A DNA stretch of 54,904 nucleotides from assembly GCA_025458105.1 (NCBI GenBank), contig JALOTD010000013.1, forward strand, positions 1-54,904, in the 5' to 3' direction. Below, piece after piece: positions 54,739 to 54,904 of this stretch. The notes beneath the pieces were generated by a model that searched no databases, was not told where the DNA came from, and saw only the letters and a program-made list of their open reading frames with translations. The stretch is from Tabrizicola sp. (GTDB lineage Bacteria; Pseudomonadota; Alphaproteobacteria; Rhodobacterales; Rhodobacteraceae). A program made the position numbers and the translations under genes. Positions within the stretch are counted from its first letter, which is position 1. Each line of letters begins with the position of its first letter.

Positions 54739-54741
54739 CTA
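54363..54741. repeat. Cluster of short palindromes ending in CCTAC(G)
   Basis: At least five units: ggtgggca-gat-tgcccacc (54363-54381), ggtgcgct-gt-agcgcacc (54520-54537), gtcgggc-tgaa-gcccgac (54652-54669), gtcggggc-tg-gccccgac (54690-54707) and gtcgggg-tgaa-ccccgac (54721-54738), each followed at once by ctac. A sixth hairpin tccccgc-cttt-gcgggga is at 54615-54632. The same ending occurs at 44236-44263. They resemble REP/BIME-like dispersed palindromes. The last unit covers the ettA stop codon. Confidence 0.75.
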
Positions 54742-54904
54742 CCTCGCGAAGCGTTTGTATTTGACGCGTTTCGGCTCCAGCGCGTCGGGGCCGAGGCGGC
54801 GGACTTTGTCTTCCTCGTAGGCCTGGAAGTTGCCCTCGAACCATTCCACATGGGCGTCGCCTTCGAAGGCGAGGATGTGGGTGCAGAGGCGGTCGAGGAA
54901 GAAG
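54739..54904 (-). CDS. ettA: Energy-dependent translational throttle protein EttA (ABC-F), 3' end only
   Basis: The minus-strand frame entering at the window edge reads FFLDRLCTHILAFEGDAHVE then WFEGNFQAYEEDKVRRLGP and ends ALEPKRVKYKRFAR. This is the C-terminus of an ABC-F ATPase: the D-R-x-x-T-H-I-L-A-F-E-G after the second Walker B and the EEDKxRRLG tail with xRxKYK are typical of EttA. The remaining gene lies beyond 54904. Confidence 0.85.
   Translation of the reverse strand, partial: FFLDRLCTHILAFEGDAHVEWFEGNFQAYEEDKVRRLGPDALEPKRVKYKRFAR

Noticed and set aside
54363..54741. CRISPR array
   Set aside because: The repeats are palindromes of differing sequence at irregular spacing with no constant direct repeat or spacers.
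54200..54844. Open frames on both strands in the G-rich region before ettA
   Set aside because: Made of palindromic repeats and simple G-rich sequence; no conserved features.

Overview
The window is a GC-rich, gene-dense bacterial chromosome segment from an alphaproteobacterium of the Rhodobacteraceae (Rhodobacterales). The evidence is the ChvI-ChvG / HprK / RapZ / PTS-Ntr-like operon beside pckA, a (2S)-methylsuccinyl-CoA dehydrogenase of the ethylmalonyl-CoA pathway, DUF1491 and DUF6473 proteins, a dimethylamine monooxygenase cluster, and the order rpoZ-rsh-DUF2062-pdxJ-acpS-lepB-rnc-era-DUF1491-recO. I cannot name the genus or species. I see no rRNA, tRNA, CRISPR array, prophage or intact insertion sequence.

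Layout. 1-7.2 kb: methylated-amine catabolism (dmmABC, a GlxA-type AraC regulator, a DUF1989 / GcvT-like gene that appears to be a split fusion) and a truncated haemoglobin. 7.2-11.5 kb: cell-wall lytic transglycosylase, cbiB, a broken L,D-transpeptidase and a PatB-type aminotransferase with a C-terminal gap. 11.7-14.8 kb: three tandem peptide-deformylase genes (the third has degenerate active-site motifs) and fmt. 14.8-20 kb: minus-strand genes including a truncated RNase HI, a frameshifted YdeI-like gene, ispH and a NYN-domain protein. 20-32 kb: the conserved housekeeping run folK, rpoZ, rsh, pdxJ, acpS, two lepB genes (the second lacks the nucleophile serine), rnc, era and recO, then an MFS transporter. 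32-38.5 kb: an SDR reductase, mcd, three tandem DUF3859 paralogues, a TauE/SafE permease and pckA. 38.8-44.2 kb: chvI-chvG-hprK-rapZ-EIIA-HPr-acyltransferase. 44.2-47.9 kb: an accessory insert carrying one 1085-residue EF-hand-repeat protein ending in a lethal-factor-like zinc protease domain, bounded by the 3' end of the acyltransferase gene and a decayed second copy of that same 3' end. 48-54.9 kb: GNAT, 3-hydroxybutyryl-CoA dehydrogenase, DUF6473, class II aldolase, cold-shock protein, an orphan ParA-like ATPase, and a repeat-rich stretch leading into the 3' end of ettA.

Main points. The most unusual gene is the EF-hand / metalloprotease protein at 44.3-47.6 kb. Between 5 and 18 kb at least five loci carry small internal deletions or frameshifts. 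This is either real gene decay by short-repeat slippage or an assembly artefact, and should be checked against reads. A ~75-bp repeat occurs three times (18.8, 52.9 and 53.2 kb), and a cluster of short palindromes ending in CCTACG sits before ettA.
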